A stretch of DNA of 27,242 nucleotides from Rhodobacterales bacterium (GTDB lineage: Bacteria > Pseudomonadota > Alphaproteobacteria > Rhodobacterales > Rhodobacteraceae). The notes under the pieces were generated by a model. The model saw only the letters and a list, made by a program, of their open reading frames with translations, was not told the origin of the DNA and made no database searches. Position numbers and translations under genes: made by a program. The stretch is from assembly GCA_009992615.1 (NCBI GenBank), contig JAACVA010000078.1, positions 259-27,500 of the forward strand, in the 5' to 3' direction. Numbering within the stretch: position 1 is the stretch's first letter; each line of letters opens with the position of its first letter. Positions 1 through 8,317 of the stretch are shown one piece after another.

Positions 1-1356
1 ATGAGCGGCGCAACCAACGCAGGCGAGGCGTTCGACATCACTGCGACACACCGCGCGGCTCAAAGCACCTATGCCGGCATTGTCCGGCTGGTTGAAGAGG
101 CACAGCGGTCAAAGGCACCGATGTCGCGGCTGGCCGACCGCTGGTCGTTGGGGTTTCTGGGCGTCACCCTTGCCATCGCCCTCGCCGCCTGGTGGTTCAC
201 AGGCGATCCGATCCGGGCCGTTGCCGTTCTGGTCGTGGCCACGCCTTGTCCGCTGATCCTGGCCGTGCCTGTCGCGCTTGTCGCGGGGTTGTCGCGTGCT
301 GCGCATTTCGGTGTTCTGATCAAGGGCGCGGGGCCACTTGAAACAATGGCGCGCATTCGCACGCTGATCCTGGACAAGACCGGCACGCTGACCGACGGGC
401 GGCCGCAGATCGTGTCGATCGACAGTCACGATGGCATGGGCGAGGATGACATCCTGCGATTCGCCGCATCGCTGGATCAGGCGTCGAAACACCCGGTGGC
501 GCAGTCCATCGTTGCGGCGGCCAAGGCGCGCGGCCTTGCCTTGGTCGTGCCCTCGGATGTGGCCGAGATCCCCGGCGAGGGGGTTGTCGGCACCGTTGAG
601 GGCCGCCGGGTGCTGGTCGGCGGCGATGGGTTTGTCGCCAGGCGCGTCGGTCGGCCGTCGGGCGATCATCCGGCGCTGAAGGCGGGGTCGGTCCTTGTGG
701 CTGTGGCTGTAGATGGCCACATGTCTGGCCATCTGGTAATGGCCGACCCGCTGCGCGAGGGTATCTCCGACATGCTGGCCGGGCTGCGGCAGCAGGGGAT
801 CGGGCGCATCCTGTTGGCCACCGGCGATCGGTCCGAGGTGGCCGAGCGCGTGACCGAGGGGCTGGGCCTTGACGGGCTGCGCGCCGGGCTGACCCCCGAT
901 CAAAAGGTTCTGCTGGTCCTGACCGAGCGCAAGAATGGCCCGGTGATGATGGTGGGCGACGGGGTGAACGACGCCCCTGCCCTTGCAGCGGCCGATGTTG
1001 GCGTTGCGATGGGGGCACGGGGCGCCGCCGCCTCGGCCGAAGCGGCCGATGTCGTGCTTCTGGTCGATCGGATCGACCGGCTGGGTCCAGGGATCGAGAT
1101 TGCAAGGGCCTCGCGACGGATCGCGGTTGAAAGCGTTGCCGCCGGGATCGGTCTTTCGGTCCTCGGTATGGTCGCCGCAGCCTTCGGCCATCTTACCCCG
1201 GTGCAGGGTGCGCTGCTTCAGGAAGTGATCGACGTGGCCGTGATCCTGAACGCCCTGCGCGCTCTGCGGATACAGCCAGACGACCCCACCGCAGCAATGC
1301 CGCAGGTCGGCACCAAGGTTCACGAAGGCGTTGCTGTGGGCGGCTTCGCGCCCTAG
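1..1356 (+). CDS. Heavy-metal-translocating P1B-type ATPase, N-terminus cut off by window edge
   Basis: ATP-driven efflux of a soft or transition metal across the inner membrane. The visible 451 residues begin at the end of the actuator domain, with SGATNAGEAFDI-like sequence, so the ATG at base 1 is probably an internal Met and roughly a third of the protein lies upstream. Seen in order: a membrane pair with the metal-site motif TPCPL at residues 81-85, the phosphorylation motif DKTGT (Asp125), the P1B-specific HP motif (SKHPVA, about 162-167), GEGVVG nucleotide-binding residues, GDGVNDAPAL, and two C-terminal membrane helices. Most Cu or Zn/Cd pumps carry CPC. TPC is the form described for the P1B-5 (Ni/Fe-type) group, but no C-terminal hemerythrin domain is present, so the substrate is open. 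It converges with dctM, and no clear terminator lies between them. Confidence 0.93.
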   Translation: MSGATNAGEAFDITATHRAAQSTYAGIVRLVEEAQRSKAPMSRLADRWSLGFLGVTLAIALAAWWFTGDPIRAVAVLVVATPCPLILAVPVALVAGLSRAAHFGVLIKGAGPLETMARIRTLILDKTGTLTDGRPQIVSIDSHDGMGEDDILRFAASLDQASKHPVAQSIVAAAKARGLALVVPSDVAEIPGEGVVGTVEGRRVLVGGDGFVARRVGRPSGDHPALKAGSVLVAVAVDGHMSGHLVMADPLREGISDMLAGLRQQGIGRILLATGDRSEVAERVTEGLGLDGLRAGLTPDQKVLLVLTERKNGPVMMVGDGVNDAPALAAADVGVAMGARGAAASAEAADVVLLVDRIDRLGPGIEIARASRRIAVESVAAGIGLSVLGMVAAAFGHLTPVQGALLQEVIDVAVILNALRALRIQPDDPTAAMPQVGTKVHEGVAVGGFAP

Positions 1357-1451
1357 GCGCGACATGGTTGTTGCCGGCGACCCGCGCCGCGCACTGTCGC
1401 GCATCGCGCGCCTTGGTCAACGTCGTGGCCACGGCACAAGATGCGTCAGGA

Positions 1452-2732
1452 TCAGCGATAGATCAGGTTGGGCAGCCACATCGTCAGCCCTGGTACAAAA
1501 GTGACCAGAAGCAGCACGATAACCAGCGGAATCAGGAATGGCGCCGTGCCGACGACGCATTCTTCGAACGGAATCTTGGCGACCCGTGCCAGCACATACA
1601 GCACCATCCCGACCGGCGGCGTCAGCAGGCCCAGCATCAGGTTCAGCACCATGATGACACCAAAGTGCACCGGATCGACCCCCATTGCCACTGCAATGGG
1701 CAGCAGCACGGGAACCATGATGGTGATCGCCGCCACGGTTTCCATGAAACAGCCGACTGCCAAGAGGATCAGGTTGATCAACAACAGGATCACCCATGGC
1801 CGGTCCGACACCGCCAACAACCCGGCGGCAAATGTTTCGGGCACGCGGTTGGACGTGAGCAGCCAGGCAAAGATCGCCGCCGCCCCAACGACAAACAACA
1901 CCACGGCAGTGGTTTCGATTGTGTCGAAGCTGACCCGCAGGAACCGCGGCAAGGTCAGCGTGCGATAGACGATCAACCCGAGGAACAGCGCCCAGGCACA
2001 GGCCGCCACCGCCGCCTCGGTCGGGGTGAAGGCACCGGTCAGAATGCCACCAACGATGATCACCGGCGTCATCAGCGACAGAAACGCGCGGCGGAAGCTG
2101 GAAAACAGCACCGACCAATAGAATTCCTGATCGCGGCCAAAACCTTTGCGCCGTGCCATGATCGCGATCATGATCATCAGCGACGCGGCCATCAAAAGCC
2201 CGGGGATGAACCCGGCGACGAACAACTGTCCGATGCTGGCGCCTGCCACGACGCCATAAATCACCATGGGCAGAGACGGCGGGATGATCGGCCCGATGGT
2301 GGACGAGGCGGCGGTGATGCCGACGGCGAATTTGGCGTCATATTTGGCGTCGCGCATCGCCTTGATCTCGATCGCGCCAAGGCCCCCCGCATCGGCCACG
2401 GCCGCACCCGACATGCCCGCGAAGATCACCGATGCACCGACGTTCACATGGCCCAGCCCGCCGCGCATCCATCCCACAAGGGCCAGCGCAAAGTTGAAGA
2501 TCCGCTCGGTGATGCCGGCGGTGTTCATCAGGTTGCCCGCCAGGATGAAGAACGGCACCGCCAGCAAGGGAAAGCTGTCAACGCCATTGATCATGCGGTG
2601 TGCCACAACCATCGGCGGCGTCGCGCCGCTGAAATAGATGAACACAGCCGATGATCCGGCCAGCGCCACCGCCACCGGCACCCCGACCAGCAACATGCCA
2701 AACAGCATCACGAAAAGCCAAAGGATGTCCAA
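1452..2732 (-). CDS. dctM: TRAP transporter large permease (DctM family)
   Basis: Ion-coupled transport subunit of a tripartite ATP-independent periplasmic transporter. The 426 residues are almost entirely hydrophobic, with about a dozen membrane segments and DctM-typical stretches such as LAGNLMNTAGITERIF and IIPPSLPMVIYG; the length is normal for the family. The start is TTG: no ATG is nearby, and AAGGAG (complement of 2740-2745) sits 7 nt upstream, so the TTG call is well supported. It is the last gene of dctP-dctQ-dctM, 71 nt after dctQ. Substrate cannot be read from this subunit; family members carry organic acids. Confidence 0.95.
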   Translation of the reverse strand: MDILWLFVMLFGMLLVGVPVAVALAGSSAVFIYFSGATPPMVVAHRMINGVDSFPLLAVPFFILAGNLMNTAGITERIFNFALALVGWMRGGLGHVNVGASVIFAGMSGAAVADAGGLGAIEIKAMRDAKYDAKFAVGITAASSTIGPIIPPSLPMVIYGVVAGASIGQLFVAGFIPGLLMAASLMIMIAIMARRKGFGRDQEFYWSVLFSSFRRAFLSLMTPVIIVGGILTGAFTPTEAAVAACAWALFLGLIVYRTLTLPRFLRVSFDTIETTAVVLFVVGAAAIFAWLLTSNRVPETFAAGLLAVSDRPWVILLLINLILLAVGCFMETVAAITIMVPVLLPIAVAMGVDPVHFGVIMVLNLMLGLLTPPVGMVLYVLARVAKIPFEECVVGTAPFLIPLVIVLLLVTFVPGLTMWLPNLIYR

Positions 2733-2803
2733 GAGTGCGCTCCTTGAGCGTGAGAAGAGGAATGGTAAGGGGGATTCACCCGGCCCTCACATGTTGAATG
2801 AGA

Positions 2804-3370
2804 TCAGTCGATGGCGCGGATCTGGTCCGCGAAGCGTTCCGGGTCGATCAGTTTGCTGGTGCCGTCACGCAGGTGTTTCCAGGTGTTCCACGCGGAATAC
2901 AGCGTCATGCAGACAAAGGCGGCAACGACGATCCAGTAGATCGTCGATTTCGGAATCTCCAGCGACACCATCATTTGCCGGGTCCGCCCGGCGATCTGGG
3001 CACACAACACCGTCAGCAGGGCGAAGAATGCCGTTGTTGTCACATCAATGGCAAATTGTGCGATCCGCCGCCCGGTGCGCGGCACCCAGCGGTACAAGAA
3101 TTCAACCGCGATGTGGCTTTGTTTCCGTGTTGCCATGACAGAGCCGATGAAAGTAACCCCGATCAGCAGGAACCTAGCGATTTCCTCGGTCCAGGCGATG
3201 GAATCGTTCAACACATAGCGGGTAAAGAATTGCAAGAACACGACACCCGCCAGCACCCAGAACAGCACCAGCACCAGCACATCGTCCCATTGCTGATCGG
3301 ACAGGTCGATCTTTTCTTCTTCCAGCTGGATGGGCGCGACAAGCGGCGGCTCGTTCCGGGAATCGGGCAT
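2804..3370 (-). CDS. dctQ: TRAP transporter small permease (DctQ family)
   Basis: Four-helix membrane subunit that partners DctM in a TRAP uptake system. The 188-residue product has a cytoplasmic N-terminal tail of about 28 residues, then segments such as VLVLVLFWVLAGVVFLQFF, followed by the DctQ-typical sequence TEEIARFLLIGVTFIGS around residues 60-76. The ATG is preceded by AAGGA at a 6-nt spacing. It lies between dctP and dctM on the same strand. An 80-nt gap with a strong hairpin separates it from dctP, a layout that usually lets the binding protein be made in excess. Confidence 0.93.
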   Translation of the reverse strand: MPDSRNEPPLVAPIQLEEEKIDLSDQQWDDVLVLVLFWVLAGVVFLQFFTRYVLNDSIAWTEEIARFLLIGVTFIGSVMATRKQSHIAVEFLYRWVPRTGRRIAQFAIDVTTTAFFALLTVLCAQIAGRTRQMMVSLEIPKSTIYWIVVAAFVCMTLYSAWNTWKHLRDGTSKLIDPERFADQIRAID

Positions 3371-3414
3371 GGACAGTCCTTGGAGTTCAGGCCTTAATTC
3401 GGGCCTGCGGCAAA

Positions 3415-3437
3415 GGGCGGGCCGCCATGGCCCGCCC
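3415..3437 (-). other. Stem-loop between dctP and dctQ
   Basis: Perfect 9-bp GC stem (3415-3423 with 3429-3437) and a 5-nt loop, directly downstream of the dctP stop on the transcribed strand, followed by TTTG rather than a long T-run. It probably acts as a partial terminator or 3'-end stabiliser that raises dctP mRNA above dctQM. The hairpin is seen; the role is inferred. Confidence 0.6.
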
Positions 3438-3451
3438 GGTGGTGTCAGAGG

Positions 3452-4435
3452 TTACTGGATGGCCTGCAACCGGTCATAGGTTTCCTGATCCCAGGTTGCC
3501 ATTTCGCCGTTGTGCATGACCTTGACCGCCTCGATGAACGGACCACGGTCAACCTCGTGCACCTGCACGCCTTCGCCACGGAACCAATCGGCCAGCTCGG
3601 CCTCGGCCTTGATGATGGCATCAGTGGCGCAAACGGCGGTGTCCTGGGTGACCTGGGTCAGCGCGGCACGGTCAGCCTCGTCCATCGCATCCCACGCCGG
3701 GCCGCCAACGATTGTCAGCAGCGCGTCGGTAATGTGGCCGGTCAGGCTGATGTCGCTCTGCACCTCATAGAACTTCTTGGCCTGGATCGTGGGCAGGGGG
3801 TTTTCCTGCGCGTCAACCGTGCCCTGTTGCAGCGCCAGATAGACCTCGGCAAAGGCGATGGGCGCAGGGTTTGCGCCGGTCGCCTCGGGGAACATCATGT
3901 ACAACGGCGCGTTCGGCACACGAATCTTCACGCCTTTCATGTCAGCGGGGGTAAGGATCGGCTTGTTCGCGGTGACATGCCGCGCGCCATAGTAAGTCAT
4001 CGCGGTGATGTGGTTGCCCGATGCGTCGGAGTAACCTTGCGCCAGTTCCTGAAACAGGTCGGAATTGCGGAACTTGTCCCAGTGATCGAAGTCACGGAAC
4101 ATGAACGGCGCGCCGCCGATGGCGATCGGGCCATAGGACCGACCGGCAAAAAGCTGGCCGGTATAAATGATGTCAACGGTGCCGAACCCGAGCCCTTCGT
4201 TGATGTCAACCTCTTTGCCCAGGGAAGAGGCGGGAAACACCTCAACGCCATAGCGCCCGTCGGTCGCCGTCATCAGCAGGTCGTTCGCGGCAACAGCGCA
4301 GGTGTGATACGGTTCGCTCGACTCGTACACATGGGCCCATTTCAGCTTGGTCTCGGCTGCGGCCATGGCCGGAACAAGGGTTATGGCGGCACTGGCAAGC
4401 GCAGTGGTGGCGCAAAGACGGGTGATCGTGTTCAT
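3452..4435 (-). CDS. dctP: TRAP transporter substrate-binding protein (DctP family)
   Basis: Periplasmic binding protein that delivers substrate to DctQM. The 327-residue precursor has a clear Sec signal peptide (about residues 1-27, ending AMAAA). The mature part shows DctP hallmarks: the GVKIRVPN segment, whose Arg in this family clamps the ligand carboxylate, and the hinge motif EVYLALQQGTVDAQENP. Two mature cysteines (Cys46 and one near residue 280) could form a disulfide. The ATG is preceded by GGGAGG. First gene of dctPQM, with a plausible promoter and two palindromes upstream. The ligand is likely an organic acid but cannot be specified. Confidence 0.95.
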   Translation of the reverse strand: MNTITRLCATTALASAAITLVPAMAAAETKLKWAHVYESSEPYHTCAVAANDLLMTATDGRYGVEVFPASSLGKEVDINEGLGFGTVDIIYTGQLFAGRSYGPIAIGGAPFMFRDFDHWDKFRNSDLFQELAQGYSDASGNHITAMTYYGARHVTANKPILTPADMKGVKIRVPNAPLYMMFPEATGANPAPIAFAEVYLALQQGTVDAQENPLPTIQAKKFYEVQSDISLTGHITDALLTIVGGPAWDAMDEADRAALTQVTQDTAVCATDAIIKAEAELADWFRGEGVQVHEVDRGPFIEAVKVMHNGEMATWDQETYDRLQAIQ

Positions 4436-4845
4436 GGTGTCCTCCCTGTGGGTTTCGTCTGCTCGGCACGGTCGTGCCGCAGTCTGCGGGCCTACACTAG
4501 GGGCACGGGGCGCCCCAATGTAACGGATCGTCTGATTTTTCTACTTGGAGGGAAGGTCACACAGGCTGCCACCGACTGCAAGGGGTGCGCCGAAAAAACC
4601 GCAGTGATCATTTGGCGTATTGCTTTTGGTTGAATTCACTCAGCTTGGTAAATGTGTCGTGCGGTAAAAAGCGGAGATGTCCGGCACGCCTTGCCATTCT
4701 GGTCGGGCCGTGGGCGCGGTCGACCTGTTGCCGGCAGACAGGCCAACCGCAGATTGAGCGGGTCAAGCCGAGATGGAACGCCGCGGCGTGCATTTTTCGC
4801 TTGCAGCAGGTCTGGAGACTGAGTATTCCGCCAACACCAACGGAT
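4436..4845. other. Intergenic region between dctP and tRNA-Gly
   Basis: About 410 bases between divergently oriented dctP and the tRNA. The left 90 bases hold the probable dctP promoter and two palindromes. The right end holds a possible tRNA promoter (TTGCAG at 4801-4806, 17 nt, TATTCC at 4824-4829), which is weak. Short open frames on both strands here have no recognisable composition or ribosome binding site, and I see no gene. Confidence 0.5.
4464..4523 (-). promoter_or_regulatory. Candidate dctPQM promoter and operator palindromes
   Basis: On the minus strand a TTACAT (complement of 4518-4523) and a TAGTGT (complement of 4494-4499) are 18 nt apart and resemble -35/-10 elements. A perfect palindrome GGGGCGCCCC (4507-4516) lies in the spacer, and a second perfect one, CGGCACG-GT-CGTGCCG (4464-4479), sits in the leader 28 nt before the dctP ATG. 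Both positions suit repressor binding. No regulator gene is adjacent, so the protein involved is unknown. Confidence 0.4.
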
Positions 4846-4920
4846 GCGGGCGTAGCTCAGGGGTAGAGCATAACCTTGCCAAGGTTAGGGTCGAGAGTTC
4901 GAATCTCTTCGCCCGCTCCA
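4846..4920 (+). tRNA. tRNA-Gly (anticodon GCC)
   Basis: Full cloverleaf: acceptor stem GCGGGCG pairs with CGCCCGC (4910-4916), discriminator T, and an encoded CCA end (4918-4920). The anticodon stem TAACC/GGTTA encloses the loop TTGCCAA, giving anticodon GCC at 4878-4880. The T-arm GTTCGAATC is present. Decodes GGC/GGU glycine codons, which are abundant in this GC-rich genome. Confidence 0.97.
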
Positions 4921-4949
4921 AAAAACCGGTTACCCACGGTTTATGAGAC

Positions 4950-4980
4950 AAGGCCGCCCAAGGGCGGCCTTTCTGTTTTT
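4950..4980 (+). terminator. Rho-independent terminator of tRNA-Gly
   Basis: A 9-bp stem (4950-4958 with 4963-4971) with a CAAG tetraloop, followed by TTCTGTTTTT. It lies 29 nt after the tRNA and ends its transcript. The 248 bases between this and the end of the sulP-type gene show no gene. Confidence 0.88.
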
Positions 4981-5228
4981 GGGGTTTGGGCAAGGCTTGG
5001 TTGTCGGGCTGGCGTTTCCTGCACCTGACAGATCAATCGCGCCGCCGCATCTGATATGCAACCTGTTGCTACAGACCAGGGTTGCGCGGCACGGATGGCC
5101 GCCCGCCGAAACCGCCCTGTCACAATACAGAAGGAAAAGCGGGGCCGCGACAACCGCAGACCCGCACCACCGGGCGGACAGCACCGTTCACCTGCACCAT
5201 GTGTCAAGCGCGCGGCACTCAACGCGCG

Positions 5229-6923
5229 TCAGACGGCCGCTTCGGCCTCAAGCGCCAGGGCGTCAGCGACCGTGGTTGTATATTGGGTTTCGGGCGGGCG
5301 AACGCCATGGGTCAGCAAGGCGCGGCGGATGTCCGGATTGGCCGCCGCAATATACAGCCGAACGTCTTGCCCATGCGCCTTGTGGGCCAGACCCTCGATC
5401 ACATTCGCACCGGTCGAATCAAGGAACGGCACAGCGGCGAAATCGATGATCAGCGCCTTGTGTGTTGCCTGAATGCGATCAAGGACCGATCCGATCGAGG
5501 CCGCGGCCCCAAAGAAAAAGGCGCCGGTGATGTGGTAAACGACCACCTCGGGATTGGCGGCGATCGCCTCGTCATATTCGGTTCCGCGGTCTGGCGCATC
5601 CTGCCCGACAAAAGGGGTTTCCGTCTCGACTGCCGCATTTTGGCTCATCCGGTTGATGAACAGAACCGACCCGAGGGCAAAGCCGACGATGATCGCCTCG
5701 GTCAGGTCGCGGAAGATGGTCAGGAAGAAGGTCGCGCCCAACACAGCGGCGTCGCCCCAGCCCGATCGCACGAGAACCACAATGGCGGGGCGTTCGATCA
5801 TGTTCCAGGCGACAACGGCCAGCACCCCGGCCAAAGCCGCCAGCGGAATAAAGGCGGCGAGGGGCGCCGCGACCAGCATGAACAACAGGATGAATACCGC
5901 GTGCAGCATCCCTGCAACCGGGCCATGCGCCCCGGCCCGCACGTTGGTTGCCGTCCGGGCGATGGTGCCGGTCACACAGAACCCGCCAAACAATGCCGCG
6001 CCGATGTTGGCCGCGCCCTGCGCCACCAGTTCGCAATTCGAGCGGTGCCGCCGCCCGGTCATGCCATCGGCCACCACGGCGGACAGCAAGGATTCAATGG
6101 CGCCCAGCAGGGTAAAGGAAATGGCCGCCGGCAAAACCTGCAAAGCCAGATCAACCGAGAAATTCGGCAGGCTGGGGGCCGGCAGACCCGAAGGGATGCC
6201 GCCGAACTTTGTGCCGATCGTCTGCACCGGAAGCGACAGCAGCGCCGATGCCAGCGCGGCCAGTGCCACCGCAATCAACATGCCCGGCCAATGCGGGCGC
6301 CAGCGTTTCAGCCCAAGAATAACGGCCACGGTTCCCGCCGAAAGGATCAGCGCCGCCGGGGTCAGCGTGGTGCGCGCCTGCCACAGGGCGGGCAGCTTTT
6401 CCAACAGCTCGCCCGGCTCATCGGTTAGGGAAAGCCCCAACAACTCTTTGATCTGACTTGCAAAAATGATAATAGCGATCCCCGCCGTGAACCCGACTGT
6501 CACCGGGAAAGGGATGAATTTGATATAGGTGCCAAGACGCAGAAACCCGGCCACCATCATGATCACACCCGACATCATCGTCGCCAGGATCAACCCGTCC
6601 ATCCCATGCAGCGCCGCGGTGCTGGCCACCAGTACGATGAAGGCACCCGCAGGCCCACCGATCTGAAACCGCGACCCGCCCAGCAGCGACACAAGAAACC
6701 CGCCCACAATCGCGGTATACAGCCCCTGCGCCGGTGTTGCGCCCGATGCGATGGCGATGGCCATGCTGAGGGGCAGCGCCACAATGGCCACGGTCAGCCC
6801 GGCAATGGCATCGCGGCGCAGCTGCGCCACACCATACCCTTCGCGCAGAACGGTCAGCAGTTTTGGGGTGAACAGATCGGCAAAACTTGGCGCGTTGCCG
6901 GGTCGGGTGGTCTGGTCTGTCAT
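5229..6923 (-). CDS. SulP-family anion transporter with C-terminal STAS domain
   Basis: Secondary anion transporter of the SLC26/SulP family; members carry sulfate, bicarbonate or other anions, and the substrate is not deducible here. About 564 residues. The transport domain starts with the family signature (DAIAGLTVAIVALPLSMAIA), followed by GLYTAIVGGFLVSLLGGS and about a dozen membrane spans. A cytoplasmic STAS domain covers roughly the last 115 residues, with the core DFAAVPFLDSTGANVI. The ATG at 6923 is preferred over the in-frame GTG four codons upstream because AAAGG lies 10 nt before the ATG and overlaps the GTG. It lies 75 nt downstream of a small XRE regulator on the same strand and is probably co-transcribed with it. 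Confidence 0.93.
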   Translation of the reverse strand: MTDQTTRPGNAPSFADLFTPKLLTVLREGYGVAQLRRDAIAGLTVAIVALPLSMAIAIASGATPAQGLYTAIVGGFLVSLLGGSRFQIGGPAGAFIVLVASTAALHGMDGLILATMMSGVIMMVAGFLRLGTYIKFIPFPVTVGFTAGIAIIIFASQIKELLGLSLTDEPGELLEKLPALWQARTTLTPAALILSAGTVAVILGLKRWRPHWPGMLIAVALAALASALLSLPVQTIGTKFGGIPSGLPAPSLPNFSVDLALQVLPAAISFTLLGAIESLLSAVVADGMTGRRHRSNCELVAQGAANIGAALFGGFCVTGTIARTATNVRAGAHGPVAGMLHAVFILLFMLVAAPLAAFIPLAALAGVLAVVAWNMIERPAIVVLVRSGWGDAAVLGATFFLTIFRDLTEAIIVGFALGSVLFINRMSQNAAVETETPFVGQDAPDRGTEYDEAIAANPEVVVYHITGAFFFGAAASIGSVLDRIQATHKALIIDFAAVPFLDSTGANVIEGLAHKAHGQDVRLYIAAANPDIRRALLTHGVRPPETQYTTTVADALALEAEAAV

Positions 6924-6998
6924 GGTAAGCCGCACCTTTGGTCGGTGTGCGGCGGGATCGCGGGCTTTCGTCGGCGGTCACCGTCGCGGATTGAAACT

Positions 6999-7259
6999 TC
7001 AGTGTTTTTTGGGGGGTGCCTTGAGGCGCACGCCGCGCCCCCCGGCCGTGCTCAGCGCGCCCTCGGCGACAAGTTCAATACCCGCAAGCTCAAGCGCCGC
7101 AATCACCTTGGTCAGGCTGTCGACAACTCCGCGCACATTGCCGGGGCTTGCCTCCATCCGCTGGATCGTCGGAACGGACAGACCGGCAAGCCGTGCCAGG
7201 GTTTTCTGGTCGATCCCCAGCAGGGCACGGGCGGCGCGCAATTGAGTGGCGGTGATCAT
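6999..7259 (-). CDS. Small XRE-type helix-turn-helix regulator
   Basis: An 86-residue protein that is essentially one helix-turn-helix domain. Residues 5-30 (TQLRAARALLGIDQKTLARL) and the following LSVPTIQRMEA form the Cro/C1-type HTH. A helical stretch, VVDSLTKVIAALELAGIEL, then a basic tail ending PPKKH. It lies directly upstream of the SulP gene and probably regulates that pair, including itself. Repeated GATAC half-sites lie just upstream of its start. The regulatory target is inferred from position only. Confidence 0.85.
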   Translation of the reverse strand: MITATQLRAARALLGIDQKTLARLAGLSVPTIQRMEASPGNVRGVVDSLTKVIAALELAGIELVAEGALSTAGGRGVRLKAPPKKH

Positions 7260-7285
7260 GAGGTATATCCTGTCGTGGACAAGTG

Positions 7286-7310
7286 GTATCTAGAACAACG
7301 ATACTGATAC
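7286..7310 (-). promoter_or_regulatory. Candidate operator of the XRE regulator
   Basis: GTATC (7286-7290) is inversely repeated as GATAC at 7300-7304, and GATAC occurs again at 7306-7310. The cluster starts 27 bases upstream of the regulator's ATG, where an autoregulatory site would be expected. Short half-sites, so this is tentative. Confidence 0.3.
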
Positions 7311-7461
7311 TTCAAGCATCAAAATTGCGGGTCTGTGGGATTTATAAACACGCTGCCGTGACCGCACCCGGACGATGACTTTGTGTGAAAGTTTCGTGAC
7401 GCGGGAATAGAGCCGGTCCTGTGCCGTTTCCCTGGCAGACAAGTCAGCAGGAGACACAGAC

Positions 7462-8286
7462 ATGCACCGCCCCATATCGCAGACATCCATCGCCAGACTT
7501 CGGGTTGCATCGCCCTCGGGCACCTTGCCTGCACGGATCATTCGACCGACCATTCTTTCAGACCTTCGGCCGTTGATCGTTCTGCACGGAATTTCGCGTA
7601 ATGCCGATGAGCTGGTCGCGCTGTTCACACCAGAGGCCGAGCGCAGCGGCCGCATCGTGGTGGTTCCGCATTTTGCCCAAAGACGCTGGCCGCATTTTCA
7701 GCGGCCCTGCCGCGCGGCGCGGCCGGATCAGGCGCTGTTGGCGCTGTTGGGGCATCTGGCGGTGATGAACCCCGCCTTTGCCGGGCCGGTCGATCTGTTC
7801 GGGCATTCCGGCGGGGCGCAGTTGGCGCATCGCTTTGCCATGCTCTACCCGCACAAGGTGGGCCGGCTGAACCTGGCGGCGGCGGGGTGGTATTGCCTGC
7901 CCGACGCCAGCATGACCTATCCCTATGGGCTGGGCGGCGATGCGACGCCGGGCGCATTGTGCTGGGCGCGGCGGCACGAACAGGCGTTGCCGGCCTATCT
8001 GCGGCTCGGGGTGCAGGTGTTCGTCGGCACGCATGACACCGATCGCGACGACAGCCTGCGCCAATGCCCCGATCTTGACCGTATTCAGGGACACACCCGC
8101 ATTGCCCGTGCGGGAACCTATGTCGAACGGTTCCGCGCCGCCGCCCGTGCCCGTGGCATCCTGCCCGAGATCACCCTCATCCGTCTGCCCGGTGTGACCC
8201 ACAACGTGGCACAGGCGATCAGACAGGCCCACCTCGGCCGCCTTGTCACGGCAGGCGAACCGCCCCGCCTTGCCGCAGCAAGCTGA
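7462..8286 (+). CDS. Alpha/beta-hydrolase (serine esterase-like)
   Basis: A 274-residue alpha/beta-hydrolase with no signal peptide, so cytoplasmic. Seen: the oxyanion-hole segment LIVLHGISRN (residues 38-47), the nucleophile elbow GHSGGA with Ser116, an acidic candidate around Asp192/Asp194 (GTHDTDRDD), and catalytic His247 in GVTHNV. The general layout resembles carboxylesterase or PHB-depolymerase-like enzymes, but the substrate cannot be named. An AGGAG-like site precedes the ATG. It is the first gene of a unit with the P-loop protein (31 nt downstream) and a degenerate ABC exporter, which suggests a joint task such as processing a small peptide or metabolite. Confidence 0.85.
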   Translation: MHRPISQTSIARLRVASPSGTLPARIIRPTILSDLRPLIVLHGISRNADELVALFTPEAERSGRIVVVPHFAQRRWPHFQRPCRAARPDQALLALLGHLAVMNPAFAGPVDLFGHSGGAQLAHRFAMLYPHKVGRLNLAAAGWYCLPDASMTYPYGLGGDATPGALCWARRHEQALPAYLRLGVQVFVGTHDTDRDDSLRQCPDLDRIQGHTRIARAGTYVERFRAAARARGILPEITLIRLPGVTHNVAQAIRQAHLGRLVTAGEPPRLAAAS

Positions 8287-8317
8287 ATCTTTAACCCCAT
8301 CAAACTGGATAATTCCG

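Noticed and set aside
109..1404. 431-codon frame antisense to the P1B ATPase
   Set aside because: Shadow of a gene with intact P-type ATPase motifs; no domain is recognisable in it.
1368..2654. 428-codon open frame antisense to dctM
   Set aside because: The translation is low-complexity (His, Gln, Asp, Arg rich), the complement of hydrophobic membrane codons. DctM on the other strand is certain.
4585..4866. Frames in the dctP to tRNA gap, including one running into the tRNA
   Set aside because: One overlaps the tRNA gene, neither has recognisable sequence, and codon bias differs from that of the surrounding genes.
4846..4920. tRNA-Gly as an integration site for a mobile island
   Set aside because: No integrase, attachment-site duplication of the tRNA 3' end or composition shift was seen downstream; ordinary chromosomal genes follow.
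5082..6428. 448-codon frame antisense to the SulP gene
   Set aside because: Opposite strand of a recognised transporter, with biased, motif-free composition.
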